Assembly (NCBI RefSeq): GCF_002777255.1 | Contig: NZ_CP017634.1 | Span: 3,174,903 to 3,238,902 of the forward strand | Direction: 5' to 3' | Origin: Candidatus Formimonas warabiya | GTDB lineage: Bacteria; Bacillota; Dehalobacteriia; Dehalobacteriales; Dehalobacteriaceae | DNA length: 64,000 bases | Part shown: positions 26,852 through 35,560 of the stretch, piece by piece | How the letters are laid out: every line of letters starts with the position of its first letter | How positions within the stretch are numbered: the first letter of the stretch is position 1 | The notes under the pieces: generated by a model | What the model was told of the DNA's origin: nothing | The model's input: the letters and a program-made list of their open reading frames with translations, nothing else | The model's database searches: none | Program-made: the position numbers and the translations under genes

Positions 26852-27886
26852 CTAATCCCACCCGTTCACTGCGGTGTTTACTTGAATCGTGCCGTTCATG
26901 ATTCCTTCCGTTTCCTTCTTCAGCATCTCAATGGTCTCTTGGCTGACGGCATTGCCGAATGTGCCGAAGCCAAGGGCCCCGCTGTCCAGGCCGAATTGGA
27001 TGGACTGCCCCGGCGTATATCCTCCGGCCAGGATTTTTTGGATCGCCGCATAGACGACGATGTCATTTCTAATCAGCATGCTGGTAAGGATGGTGTCCGG
27101 ATCAAGACCGACTTCATCGCCGGACCAGCCCACCACGTGGATGCCCTTTTCCTTTGCCATTTGGGCTACGGCTGCAGTGGCCCCGTCAATATTGTTGATG
27201 ATGATGTCAACGCCGTCATCCGCCAAAGAGGTGGCTGCTTGTTTGGCTTTATTCACGTCGGACCAGTCGCCGGTATAGACGCCCTTGAGTTCAATTTCCG
27301 GGTCTATTTCCTGCAATTTTTTCTTCATGTTGCCTACTTCACATTCCATCTGGGGAGACTCAACGGCACAAACATAGCCTACCTTTTTGGTTTTTGTCAT
27401 CGTACCCAGCAACAGGGCCGCTAAATCTCCATTGACCCCATACTGGATTCGGGCCGTAGCTAAATTGGGTCCGGCATTGGGCACGTTGGTGCCGATAAAT
27501 TTAATGTCCGGGTATTCTTCGGAAACCTGCAGCAAAGCATCACTGAAGGTATATCCGTTGGCAATAATCACATCATAGCCCTTGTTGGCATAGTCCCGCA
27601 TCACGGCTACAATCTCATTTTGCGGGATCAGCTCCGTATAGTCTCCCACGATGCCCAATTCATTTACCGCTTTCATCAAGCCTTCATAAGGAAGTTGGTT
27701 CCATCCCCCGTCTTTAATATTGCCGTCCAGAAGCAAGGCAACTTTCAAAGGTTCCTTCCCCGTACTTTCACTGTCTTCTTTCCCATCTTTTTCTTGTCCT
27801 GCACACGCGGTTAACAGGAAAGGCAAGATTAAAGCAAAGCCCACCAAAAAAGTGATCATCAGGTTGCTTTTTTTACATTTCATCAT
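26852..27886 (-). CDS. BMP-family substrate-binding lipoprotein of the nucleoside/purine importer
   Basis: Captures the substrate outside the membrane and delivers it to the permeases. The 344-residue precursor has a positively charged start, a hydrophobic signal stretch and the lipobox LTAC near residue 28, so the mature protein is lipid-anchored. The BMP/PnrA fold is shown by DGNIKDGGWNQLPYEGL, the ANGYTFSDAL strand and VGWSGDEVGLDP. Family members bind nucleosides or purines. It is the first gene of the transporter operon, with an operator pair about 110-200 bases upstream and the LacI gene diverging on the other side. Confidence 0.91.
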   Translation of the reverse strand: MMKCKKSNLMITFLVGFALILPFLLTACAGQEKDGKEDSESTGKEPLKVALLLDGNIKDGGWNQLPYEGLMKAVNELGIVGDYTELIPQNEIVAVMRDYANKGYDVIIANGYTFSDALLQVSEEYPDIKFIGTNVPNAGPNLATARIQYGVNGDLAALLLGTMTKTKKVGYVCAVESPQMECEVGNMKKKLQEIDPEIELKGVYTGDWSDVNKAKQAATSLADDGVDIIINNIDGATAAVAQMAKEKGIHVVGWSGDEVGLDPDTILTSMLIRNDIVVYAAIQKILAGGYTPGQSIQFGLDSGALGFGTFGNAVSQETIEMLKKETEGIMNGTIQVNTAVNGWD

Positions 27887-27994
27887 TTTCCCTCCCCCCT
27901 AAACTTTTGCTCCCGATTTTTAACCGACCACCCTCCTCTCCTTTGGGATTTCTCAGATCACTGGTGTCCTGGTGCCCTTTGGCAAGGCGTATTC

Positions 27995-28084
27995 TGAACA
28001 CGTGTTCATTCTATGGTCAAATAATCAGTATTTTTTTACCCGTAGATTTCGATTTTATGAAGAATTATCCTGCCCACGTGTGCA
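27995..28084 (-). promoter_or_regulatory. Operator pair upstream of the BMP transporter operon
   Basis: The 14-base perfect palindrome TGAACACGTGTTCA lies at 27995-28008, and TGCCCACGTGTGCA at 28071-28084 is centred 76 bases away. Both match the sites at 23123-23237, and sequence between them is also partly shared (an ACCC...ATTTCGA stretch). On the minus strand TAGAAT abuts the palindrome, in the place of TATTAT at the other locus. The remainder of the 480-base intergenic region holds the lacI promoter and a 16-base direct repeat, and no further gene. Confidence 0.72.
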
Positions 28085-28157
28085 GTTTTTTTACCGTCAC
28101 GTTCCGCTGTATTATGCACTATTTAGACAGCATTACCTACTTAATGATGTTTTTTTC

Positions 28158-28308
28158 AAATTAAGAACTTGCTCCGCTTATTTATTGCTTGATCAGTTCA
28201 TGAAAGATAAAACTTGACAAGATGAGGGAATGGCTTTATTCTTTTTATGCAAACGTTAACATTGATAGGTACAGCCTCATGAAATTTCACCTAAATTAAG
28301 AACTTGCT
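28158..28308 (+). promoter_or_regulatory. lacI-type gene promoter with operator-like site, flanked by a 16-base direct repeat
   Basis: TTGACA (28214-28219) and TATTCT (28237-28242) are 17 bases apart, a near-consensus promoter reading toward the regulator. GCAAACGTTAAC at 28249-28260 overlaps the predicted start of transcription and resembles LacI/PurR-family half sites, which suggests autoregulation. The sequence AAATTAAGAACTTGCT occurs identically at 28158-28173 and 28293-28308 on either side. Its role is unknown. Confidence 0.6.
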
Positions 28309-28367
28309 TCACTTTCATGATTTAATGTGCCGATCAAATTCTAAAAATTTTTTTGGAGGATTCCCGC

Positions 28368-29411
28368 GTGACTGAAAAGAAGCATCCGTTTTCTTTAGAC
28401 CGGCCGGCCACGATCAAAGATGTGGCTGCTCTGGCAGGGGTATCCCATTCCACCGTATCCCGGGCCCTTAATCATCCCGAAATTCTGAGCGAGGAAACCA
28501 AGGAGAAAATATTTGACTGCATTAAAAAGCTGGATTACCAGCCCAATCCTTTCGGTCGGGGACTGCAGACCTCCCACAGCAAAACCGTTGCCTTACTGGT
28601 GCCCAGCATTTCCAACCTGGCCTTTGCCAACTTTACCCACGGGGTTCAAACAGCCCTGGAAGAAAAAAACACCCAATACGGGTTGATCATTTTTAGCTCC
28701 GATGAGAACCGGGCCAAGGAAAGGTTTATTTGCAGTTCCTTACGCCAGCACTGGGTGGACGGCGTCATTTTCGTCAGCTCGGCCGGCGGTACACCCCCTA
28801 CCCAATTATTACCGGAAAAGATGGCCAAGGTACTAGTGGAACGGAGCAATCCGTCCCAAAAAATTGATTCCTTGCTGCTCAATTTGGATGAAGGCGTTAA
28901 AACAGCGTGCACCCATCTCTTTCATCTCGGCCACACCAGAATCGCCGCGATTATTGGGGATGCCACCAGCATCACCAGCCAGGAACGGCTCCAGGCTTTT
29001 CATAAAGCGATGTCCGACTTGGGATTGACCATCAAGGAAGGATACGTGGAGCAAGGCATGTGGACTTCCCGGGGGGGCTGGGATGCCATGATCAAGCTTC
29101 TGACCTTAAAGGAGCCTCCTAGCGCAGTTTTTACCATCACCGATACCATGGCTTTAGGGGCCATTGGCGCGGCCAGCTATCTGGGCTTGAAAGTTCCTGA
29201 GGATGTTTCCGTGATCGGTTTTAATAATGAACCGGGCAGCGCGGAATTCAATCCCCCCTTAACGACCCTGGATGCCTCCTCCCTGGCCATGGGGAAACAG
29301 GCGGCGGAAACATTGCTCGCCAGGATCCAGGACCCCCAGCGGCCGGCCGTAGAGATTAAGTATGCCGTGACACTGATCACCCGTGCTTCTACGGCACCAC
29401 CGAAAAAATAA
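28368..29411 (+). CDS. LacI-family transcriptional regulator
   Basis: DNA-binding repressor of 347 residues. The N-terminal helix-turn-helix (ATIKDVAALAGVSHSTVSRA) and hinge helix are followed by a periplasmic-binding-protein-like effector domain from about residue 65 (VALLVPSISNLAFANFTHG). The GTG at 28368 has TTGGAGGA eight bases upstream and is preferred to an upstream TTG inside that site. It diverges from the BMP operon and converges on a molybdenum hydroxylase gene. The shared CACGTG palindromes suggest it controls both the importer and the corrinoid/MtmB-like operon. The effector, perhaps a purine or methylated ring, is not known. Confidence 0.9.
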   Translation: MTEKKHPFSLDRPATIKDVAALAGVSHSTVSRALNHPEILSEETKEKIFDCIKKLDYQPNPFGRGLQTSHSKTVALLVPSISNLAFANFTHGVQTALEEKNTQYGLIIFSSDENRAKERFICSSLRQHWVDGVIFVSSAGGTPPTQLLPEKMAKVLVERSNPSQKIDSLLLNLDEGVKTACTHLFHLGHTRIAAIIGDATSITSQERLQAFHKAMSDLGLTIKEGYVEQGMWTSRGGWDAMIKLLTLKEPPSAVFTITDTMALGAIGAASYLGLKVPEDVSVIGFNNEPGSAEFNPPLTTLDASSLAMGKQAAETLLARIQDPQRPAVEIKYAVTLITRASTAPPKK

Positions 29412-29419
29412 AATAGCGC

Positions 29420-31666
29420 TCACTTTTTGATGAGATACTCCTTAATTCTCTCCGGTGTTAAGGGAAACTGATCCGGGTTGATGTTTAAGGCATTGCATAC
29501 CGCATTGACGACGGCAGGTGCGGACGGCACCGTAGCGCATTCACCAATACTCTTGGCCCCATAGGGCCCAGACTCTTCTCCTTCCTCAATCAGCATTACC
29601 CGGGTTCTGGGCATCTGAGACGCCTTCACCATGTGATACTTTTTCAGATGGGGGCAGGTCATTTTTCCTTTCTCATCATAGGTCAATTCTTCCGTTAGGG
29701 CATAGCCAATCCCCATCTGGATCCCGCCTTCCGCCTGGCCTTCCGCGTACATGGGGTTAATGGCCTTGCCTACATCATGCACCGCCAAATAATCTAAGAC
29801 CCGGACTTTGCCGGTTTCCTCATCCACCTCTACTTCGGCGAAATGGGCGCCGTAGGAATAAGGTCCAAAAGGGTCACTGAAGGATTCCGCGGCGATCATA
29901 TCTCTCTGCTCTTCCTTTTGGGCAAAGATAATCACATCGCTCAGGCCGGCTTTTCTGTCCGGATTGTTCCCGCTCACCACAAAGCCGTTTTTCAATGTCA
30001 ATTCTTCGCCAGGGAGGCCCAGCATTTTTCCGGCCGTCTGAATCAGCTGATTTTTCACATTTTCCGCTACCTTTTTGGCGGCATGGCCGGAAACATAGAC
30101 GCCCCGGCTGGCATAGTCCCCTAAATTCCAGGGCACGGTGTCCGTATCCGCTTCAATGCATTCAATACGGTCAGGATGAATGCCCAAAACCTCGCCGATA
30201 ATCTGGGTTTCCGCCGTCACGGTGCCATTTCCCATATCATGGGTGCCGGTATAAAAAACTGCCGAGCCATCCTCATTCATTTTCAGAATCAAGGCCGTGT
30301 AGTCCCGGTGCACGCCAAAACAGCCGTTGCCGTGGCAGCCTACCGCCATGCCGATCCCTCTTTTTTTCCCGCCCAGATCCTGAGAAAGATCTCTTTCAAA
30401 CCAGCGGAAGGCCTGTGCTCCTTTGGCGACACAATCCATGGGGCGGGGATTGCCCATAGGGTTGCCGTGCATGGGTTCGCAGCTGTCCGGCTCCACTAAA
30501 TTTTTCAGCTGGAATTTTACAAAATCCAGGTTCAGGGTTTGGGCAATGCGCCGAAAATGTACCTGCTGGGCATAAAAAGCCTGGGGAGAACCATAGCCTC
30601 TCATGGCGCCGGCAATGGGCAAATTGGTATAGACGGGAATGCCCACGAAGCGCACATGAGGCATTTGATACATCTTAAAAATTTTATGGCTCATGGCACC
30701 CACCACATTCAAAGCACTGGATGCGTAAGCCCCTGTATTGGCGATCACTTTCATCTCATGGGCAATTAAGGTGCCGTCTTTCTTTACCCCGGTCTTGACA
30801 GACACCACGGCACTGGTTCTGGTCCGGGTGGATAAGAAGACCTCTTTCCGGGTTAATTCCAGCTTGACGTGCCGGCCCGTCAATTTGGCCAGGAGAGCCG
30901 CCACGGGTTCAATGGTCATTTCCAGCTTGCCCCCGAAGGCGCCCCCGATAGCCGGTCTGATCACGCGCACTTTATTTAAGGGGAGATCAAAAATCTTCCC
31001 TAACAGAATGCGGTAATTAAAGGCATTCTGGGTGGCGCACCAGACCGTTAATTTCCCCCCGGCGTCATAATGGGCCACCGCCGCATGAGGCTCGATGGCC
31101 ACATGGCTCACGGCAGGCAATACATACTTATCTTCAAAAATATGGTCGGCAAGCTTCCAGGCTTCATCTATGTTCCCTGCCTGCACCAGGAATTCCCCTA
31201 CCTTATTCCCCCCGGCATGAATAATAGGGGCATCCGGTTTCAACGCTTCTTCCGCGTCAAAAACCGCGGGCAGCTCTTCGTATTCCACTTGGATCAGTTT
31301 GATTGCCTTTACGGCTGTTTCCAGGTCGTCGGCGGCTACGGCCGCTACTCTGTCTCCCACAAAGCGTACCACCTCCGGAAAAACAAATTCTGTATCCGGA
31401 ATCTTGTGGTCGATAAAACGCTGGGCGCTGTTATAGACTGTTTTCGGTCCATTGAAGCAGGATACCACGGCCCTGACGCCGGGCAGCGCTTCCGCTGCGG
31501 AGGTATCTATCTTTTTAATTCTGGCATGGGCGTAGGGGCTGAATAAAAGTTTGCCGTACAGCATGCCGGGGAAAAACAGGTCTGCCGTATACTTTAGCTG
31601 CCCGGACACTTTTAAGGCGGCGTCACGGATCGGCAGCCGGGCGCCCACATAATGCAGTTCGCTCAT
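29420..31666 (-). CDS. Molybdenum hydroxylase large subunit (second copy)
   Basis: A 748-residue xanthine-dehydrogenase-family catalytic subunit with AALKVSGQLKYTADLFFPGM at the start, the molybdopterin motif GGAFGGKLEMTIEP near residue 245, GAMRGYGSPQ and the C-terminal GAKSIGECATVPSAP with the catalytic Glu. GGGAGGG precedes the ATG. It overlaps its Fe-S subunit gene as ATGA and no FAD subunit accompanies it. It is much closer to the orphan subunit at 50.6-52.8 kb than to the subunit at 14.7 kb (shared MLYGK.LFSP.AHARIKKIDTS segment). It probably hydroxylates an N-heterocycle; which one is unclear. Confidence 0.88.
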   Translation of the reverse strand: MSELHYVGARLPIRDAALKVSGQLKYTADLFFPGMLYGKLLFSPYAHARIKKIDTSAAEALPGVRAVVSCFNGPKTVYNSAQRFIDHKIPDTEFVFPEVVRFVGDRVAAVAADDLETAVKAIKLIQVEYEELPAVFDAEEALKPDAPIIHAGGNKVGEFLVQAGNIDEAWKLADHIFEDKYVLPAVSHVAIEPHAAVAHYDAGGKLTVWCATQNAFNYRILLGKIFDLPLNKVRVIRPAIGGAFGGKLEMTIEPVAALLAKLTGRHVKLELTRKEVFLSTRTRTSAVVSVKTGVKKDGTLIAHEMKVIANTGAYASSALNVVGAMSHKIFKMYQMPHVRFVGIPVYTNLPIAGAMRGYGSPQAFYAQQVHFRRIAQTLNLDFVKFQLKNLVEPDSCEPMHGNPMGNPRPMDCVAKGAQAFRWFERDLSQDLGGKKRGIGMAVGCHGNGCFGVHRDYTALILKMNEDGSAVFYTGTHDMGNGTVTAETQIIGEVLGIHPDRIECIEADTDTVPWNLGDYASRGVYVSGHAAKKVAENVKNQLIQTAGKMLGLPGEELTLKNGFVVSGNNPDRKAGLSDVIIFAQKEEQRDMIAAESFSDPFGPYSYGAHFAEVEVDEETGKVRVLDYLAVHDVGKAINPMYAEGQAEGGIQMGIGYALTEELTYDEKGKMTCPHLKKYHMVKASQMPRTRVMLIEEGEESGPYGAKSIGECATVPSAPAVVNAVCNALNINPDQFPLTPERIKEYLIKK

Positions 31667-32139
31667 TTATTTCCCTCCCCCATTCTCCGGGCGGCTAATT
31701 CTACCGCATCAATGATTTTTACATAGCCCGTACAGCGGCAAAGGTTATTGTCAATGGCTTCAATAATTTCTGCCCTGGTGGGGTGGGGATTGCGGTCCAG
31801 CAATCCTTTTGCGGAAATGATCATGCCCGGGGTACAAAAGCCGCATTGCACGGCACCGGCATCGATGAAAGCCTGCTGAATGGGATGCAGACGGTCGGCA
31901 TGGGATAGCCCTTCAATGGTGAGGATGGTCTTGCCCGCCGCTTTTCGGGCCGGAATCAGGCACGAGTTTACCGCCCTGCCCTCCACCAATACCTTGCATG
32001 CGCCACAGTCGCCGGTATTGCACCCGCATTTGGTGCCGGTCAACTTTAAAACCTCTCTGATCACATAGAGAAGCGTCCAGTTTTTTTCTACAGTCAAATG
32101 ATATGTCTTCCCGTTAATATCCAGAGAAACCGCTTCCAT
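31663..32139 (-). CDS. Molybdenum hydroxylase 2Fe-2S subunit (second copy)
   Basis: Electron-transfer subunit of 158 residues with the ferredoxin-type cluster (CGCNTGDCGACKV, then a Cys in SCLIPA) and the helical cluster domain (CGFCTPG, CRCTGYV). The protein is full length. It is translated just before the second large subunit with overlapping stop and start. With no FAD gene next to it, electrons may pass to the XdhB of the first cluster or to an external acceptor. Confidence 0.9.
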   Translation of the reverse strand: MEAVSLDINGKTYHLTVEKNWTLLYVIREVLKLTGTKCGCNTGDCGACKVLVEGRAVNSCLIPARKAAGKTILTIEGLSHADRLHPIQQAFIDAGAVQCGFCTPGMIISAKGLLDRNPHPTRAEIIEAIDNNLCRCTGYVKIIDAVELAARRMGEGNK

Positions 32140-32166
32140 TTTCCCGTCCCCTTTTTATTCACAATA

Positions 32167-33000
32167 TCATACTGGGCACCGATAATAATCACAGGCAAAT
32201 CTTAACTGTTCAATGTTTTGTACATAACCGTTCGAAACTAAGTAATAAAATATCCCAATGATGATGATCCAACCTAATACAAATATCTTCCCGGACAAAG
32301 GGTAATTAACTTCATGATAATATCTTTTATTGGGATTTGCTCCAAAGGCTTTGGAATCCATTGCCATCGCCGTAATTTGAGCTCTTCTCAATCCACAGAA
32401 AAGAAAAGGAACCGTAAAACGTTTGAGCCGGGAAAATTTCTCCGTTAAACTTTTCGAGCCTCCGGCTCCTCTGATTTTTTGGGCTGCAACCAAATCTTCA
32501 TACTCATCCTGCAGTAAAGGTAAAAATCTCAAGGCCAGGAAAAATGCCTGCGTTCCTCTTACAGGCAACCCTAATTTCTCGTGTACGCTGATCGCCAAAT
32601 CCCGGGGATGCGTGGAAAACAGAAAAATCACAGACCCCAAGGCAATATTGACCATGCGCAGACCTACAGATACCGCAACCATCATACCTTCTAAATAAAC
32701 CGTAATCGGGCCTATTTTTACCAAAAGATGATCTCCCTGGATGACGATGGATTGGATCACCAGTATGATCAAGGCCAGGATCCATATGGGCTTCAATTTT
32801 ACAAAAACACTGAGAAAAGGAACCTTAGCCAATATGGTTGCCGTACCCATCAGCAATAGAAATAAGGCGATTTGAATGAAGGGAGTTTGAAAAACCATGG
32901 CAAGAATGCCAATGATCACAAGCCAAATTAACTTGCTGATGGGATCGATGCCGTGCAAAAATGACCTTTTTAAATTATAGGAAAAGATGGTTTCTTTCAT
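32167..33000 (-). CDS. ECF transporter transmembrane T component (first system)
   Basis: Couples ATP hydrolysis to the substrate-binding S protein. The 277-residue membrane protein has about five hydrophobic spans and cytoplasmic coupling helices carrying KIRGAG and DSKAFG, which correspond to the two short Ala-Arg-Gly motifs of EcfT. The ATG at 33000 follows GAGGAGGGA and overlaps the ATPase stop as ATGA; a longer frame to 33105 runs inside the ATPase gene. The complete transporter runs 35384-32167. Confidence 0.85.
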   Translation of the reverse strand: MKETIFSYNLKRSFLHGIDPISKLIWLVIIGILAMVFQTPFIQIALFLLLMGTATILAKVPFLSVFVKLKPIWILALIILVIQSIVIQGDHLLVKIGPITVYLEGMMVAVSVGLRMVNIALGSVIFLFSTHPRDLAISVHEKLGLPVRGTQAFFLALRFLPLLQDEYEDLVAAQKIRGAGGSKSLTEKFSRLKRFTVPFLFCGLRRAQITAMAMDSKAFGANPNKRYYHEVNYPLSGKIFVLGWIIIIGIFYYLVSNGYVQNIEQLRFACDYYRCPV

Positions 33001-34724
33001 GAGACATCCCTCCTCAGCCCCGGAATCTTTAGCGCTTGGATTAATTCGGCATTGGATAAATATACCCGATTCTGATGGGGAGAAATTTTTTCCGACAGCC
33101 GGCAAATGGAAGGTTTGCCTAATAAGGTTTTATTCTGCAGCTCTTGCAAGGAAAAGTATTCTCCCGGATGACCGTCGAACCATATCCTACCTTCGTCTAT
33201 GACCACCACTCTGCTCGCCCATTCTGCCACACAACGCATATCATGGGTCACATATATAATCGTCTTGCCCGCCTTATTTAGTTCCGCACACAGGTTCATA
33301 ATAGAAGAAAGTACACCCCAGTCAAGTCCCATCGTGGGTTCATCCAGAATTAGTAAATCCTGATCCAACGTCAACATCGTCGCAATGCTGAGACGTCTTT
33401 TTTCACCCATACTTAAAGTTAAGGGATGCCTTTTCATTAATGTTTTACTTAATCCTACTGTATCTAGGGCATAATTAACCATCTCATTAACTTTCTCTTC
33501 CGGAGTCTTTCTTAATCTTAATGAATAGGCTACTTCATCATAGACTGTATCGGTAATTAGTTGGTTGTCCGGATATTGAAATACATAGCCCACTTTTTCA
33601 GTTAAATGGGCAATATCCATTTTTTCGATATTTTGATCGTGAATCGTAATGGTTCCCCGGTAGGGTTGCTGCAGACCGATTAATAATTTTGTCAAAGTAG
33701 TTTTGCCGGAACCGTTCTGACCGATAATGGCCAGGAAATCTCCTCGGTTAATTTCTAAATTAACATCTTTCAAAACATCTTTTCTTTGGGGATAACCGGC
33801 CATCACGTCTTTGATCTTCACTAAAGGAATTTGGCATTTAATCATGCCGGTAATATTCTCCGCCTCTTCTAACTGGTTTTTAAATGGGGTTAAAACTTCC
33901 GTAACCTCATCTATGGTTAAAGGGAACTCTTTTGCCGTAGATCTTATTTCCTCAGGCAAATCCAAAAACAGGTCCGCCATTTGGGGAAGATTTACACCCA
34001 AGTCCCTTAGGGCATAGCCATGCTCTTTTAAGATCTCCCGAGGCTTTCCGTCTAAAATCGCATTCCCTTGATCAAAAATGATGAGCCTATCCACAACGGA
34101 GATTAATTCATCTACCTTATGATCGATGGCAATGATGGAGATATTTTCTTTTTCTTCCCGGATCCTTTTCAGAATGGTAATAACTTCGTTGGCCCCCTGA
34201 GGATCTAAATTGGATGTTGGCTCGTCTAAAACAAGTACCTTGGGCTCCATCGCCAATACCGAGGCGATTGCCAATCTTTGTTTCTGGCCCCCGGAAAGTC
34301 CCCAGGTATAAGCGTCTTTATACTCCTGTAAATTCACCATATTTAATGAATTATCAAGCCTGTCTCTAATCAATTCTTTGGGCATCAGTAAATTTTCCAT
34401 GCCAAATACGATCTCGTCTTCCACACACATGCAGCAGAGCTGGGCATCAGGATCCTGAAACACTAATCCCACCTCTGTAGCCATTTGCGCGATGGGAGTA
34501 GAGAAGGGATTTTTTCCATTAATTAATACTTCACCTTTATAGCACCTAGCATTCATCACCTGGGGGATAATTCCATTAAAGCATAAACCGAATATACTCT
34601 TTCCACAACCACTGGGTCCTAAGACCAGAATAAATTCACCAGGGGAGATTTGTAGATTAAGACCGTTTAACACCGGCTTTCCTAGAGTAAATTCTATTGA
34701 AAGATCTTTTATTTCGATGCTAAT
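32997..34724 (-). CDS. ECF transporter fused double ATPase, probable ATT start
   Basis: Two EcfA/CbiO-type ABC ATPases joined in one chain of about 575 residues. Domain 1 has GPSGCGKS, LSGGQKQR and VLVLDEP. Domain 2, from about residue 300, has GQNGSGKTTL, the variant signature LSMGEKRR and LLILDEP. The first canonical start in frame (GTG 34673) falls after the first ABC strand and would delete it. Upstream in frame the sequence reads ISIEIKDLSIEF, as expected, back to an ATT at 34724 that has GAGGGGGTG six bases before it, followed upstream by a stop. I therefore place the start at that ATT. A sequence error is the alternative. Confidence 0.78.
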   Translation of the reverse strand: MSIEIKDLSIEFTLGKPVLNGLNLQISPGEFILVLGPSGCGKSIFGLCFNGIIPQVMNARCYKGEVLINGKNPFSTPIAQMATEVGLVFQDPDAQLCCMCVEDEIVFGMENLLMPKELIRDRLDNSLNMVNLQEYKDAYTWGLSGGQKQRLAIASVLAMEPKVLVLDEPTSNLDPQGANEVITILKRIREEKENISIIAIDHKVDELISVVDRLIIFDQGNAILDGKPREILKEHGYALRDLGVNLPQMADLFLDLPEEIRSTAKEFPLTIDEVTEVLTPFKNQLEEAENITGMIKCQIPLVKIKDVMAGYPQRKDVLKDVNLEINRGDFLAIIGQNGSGKTTLTKLLIGLQQPYRGTITIHDQNIEKMDIAHLTEKVGYVFQYPDNQLITDTVYDEVAYSLRLRKTPEEKVNEMVNYALDTVGLSKTLMKRHPLTLSMGEKRRLSIATMLTLDQDLLILDEPTMGLDWGVLSSIMNLCAELNKAGKTIIYVTHDMRCVAEWASRVVVIDEGRIWFDGHPGEYFSLQELQNKTLLGKPSICRLSEKISPHQNRVYLSNAELIQALKIPGLRRDVS

Positions 34725-34805
34725 TTTTCACACCCCCTCAACGATTTGATTTCCCTGGGAAAATTAGAGCTTTCCCAGGGAAATCATGCTATCTATTAGA
34801 ATCTC

Positions 34806-35384
34806 TTAATTTGTGATGCCCGTTTGATCTGTATCTTCAAAATTGCTGCCTACCACCCCTGTTTTCAATAATCCTTTGCCAATATAATAAGCGATCAAAC
34901 CTCCCAGCCAGGAAATTGCCACAAATCCCAGGTAGGGATACCAGACTGCCTGCCAACCATATTGATAGGTTGAGTAGAAATAGATCCCAAACCAATAAGA
35001 GAATAATCCTGCTAATTCAGCCCCAATTAACATTTGAACCAAACCGAATTTCTTATATCCTGTGCAAAGATAGGGCAGTTCCGTACCGATTGCCTCCAGA
35101 GCGATCCAACCCATCATGGCAATACCCGCAGGATGTCCTGTGATCACAGACATAACGCCCATCACAGCTTCTCCTAAAAATGCCATACCTGGTTTTCGAA
35201 CTAAAAACATGACCAATGGACCCGCAATGTACCAGATAAATCCAATAAAGCCGGAGATAATATTGCCATAAGGTAAAACGAATAACGCACTAAACAAGAA
35301 TCCATTGGCAGTGCTTACAATACCCATAATGACACCAACAACAATCAACGTAACGATGTCTTTTGTAGAATAGTTAAATTTCAT
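34806..35384 (-). CDS. ECF transporter substrate-binding S component, YkoE type
   Basis: Membrane protein of 192 residues with about five to six hydrophobic segments. KPGMAFLGEAVMGVMSVITG near residue 65, together with the overall length, resembles YkoE, the S component linked to thiamine or hydroxymethylpyrimidine uptake. GGAGG lies seven bases before the ATG. No TPP riboswitch is visible in the 176 bases upstream, which contain a run of nine G (35411-35419) and otherwise nothing recognised. Given its amidohydrolase and molybdenum-hydroxylase neighbours, a pyrimidine- or purine-like substrate is possible; this is inference. Confidence 0.75.
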   Translation of the reverse strand: MKFNYSTKDIVTLIVVGVIMGIVSTANGFLFSALFVLPYGNIISGFIGFIWYIAGPLVMFLVRKPGMAFLGEAVMGVMSVITGHPAGIAMMGWIALEAIGTELPYLCTGYKKFGLVQMLIGAELAGLFSYWFGIYFYSTYQYGWQAVWYPYLGFVAISWLGGLIAYYIGKGLLKTGVVGSNFEDTDQTGITN

Positions 35385-35560
35385 TTAAAATACCTCCTAA
35401 AATTAAAATTGGGGGGGGGAACAGTTGGTTGACCCAAAAATTCCTGTTGTTCTGATCCTTTCTCTACTTATAGATTAAGCGTTACACGTAGGAGGTATTA
35501 TTGTTTGTGCCCAGCTTCTATTCATCTATGAAATAGAGGAGGATTTTCGTATCCTGTCCA

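Noticed and set aside
27887..28367. Purine riboswitch before the BMP importer or the LacI gene
   Set aside because: The conserved junction and loop sequences are not present; the region is explained by palindromic operators and a promoter.
34725..35560. TPP riboswitch expected before a YkoE-type S component
   Set aside because: No thi-box core such as CUGAGA with its partner segments was found in the 176 bases before the gene.
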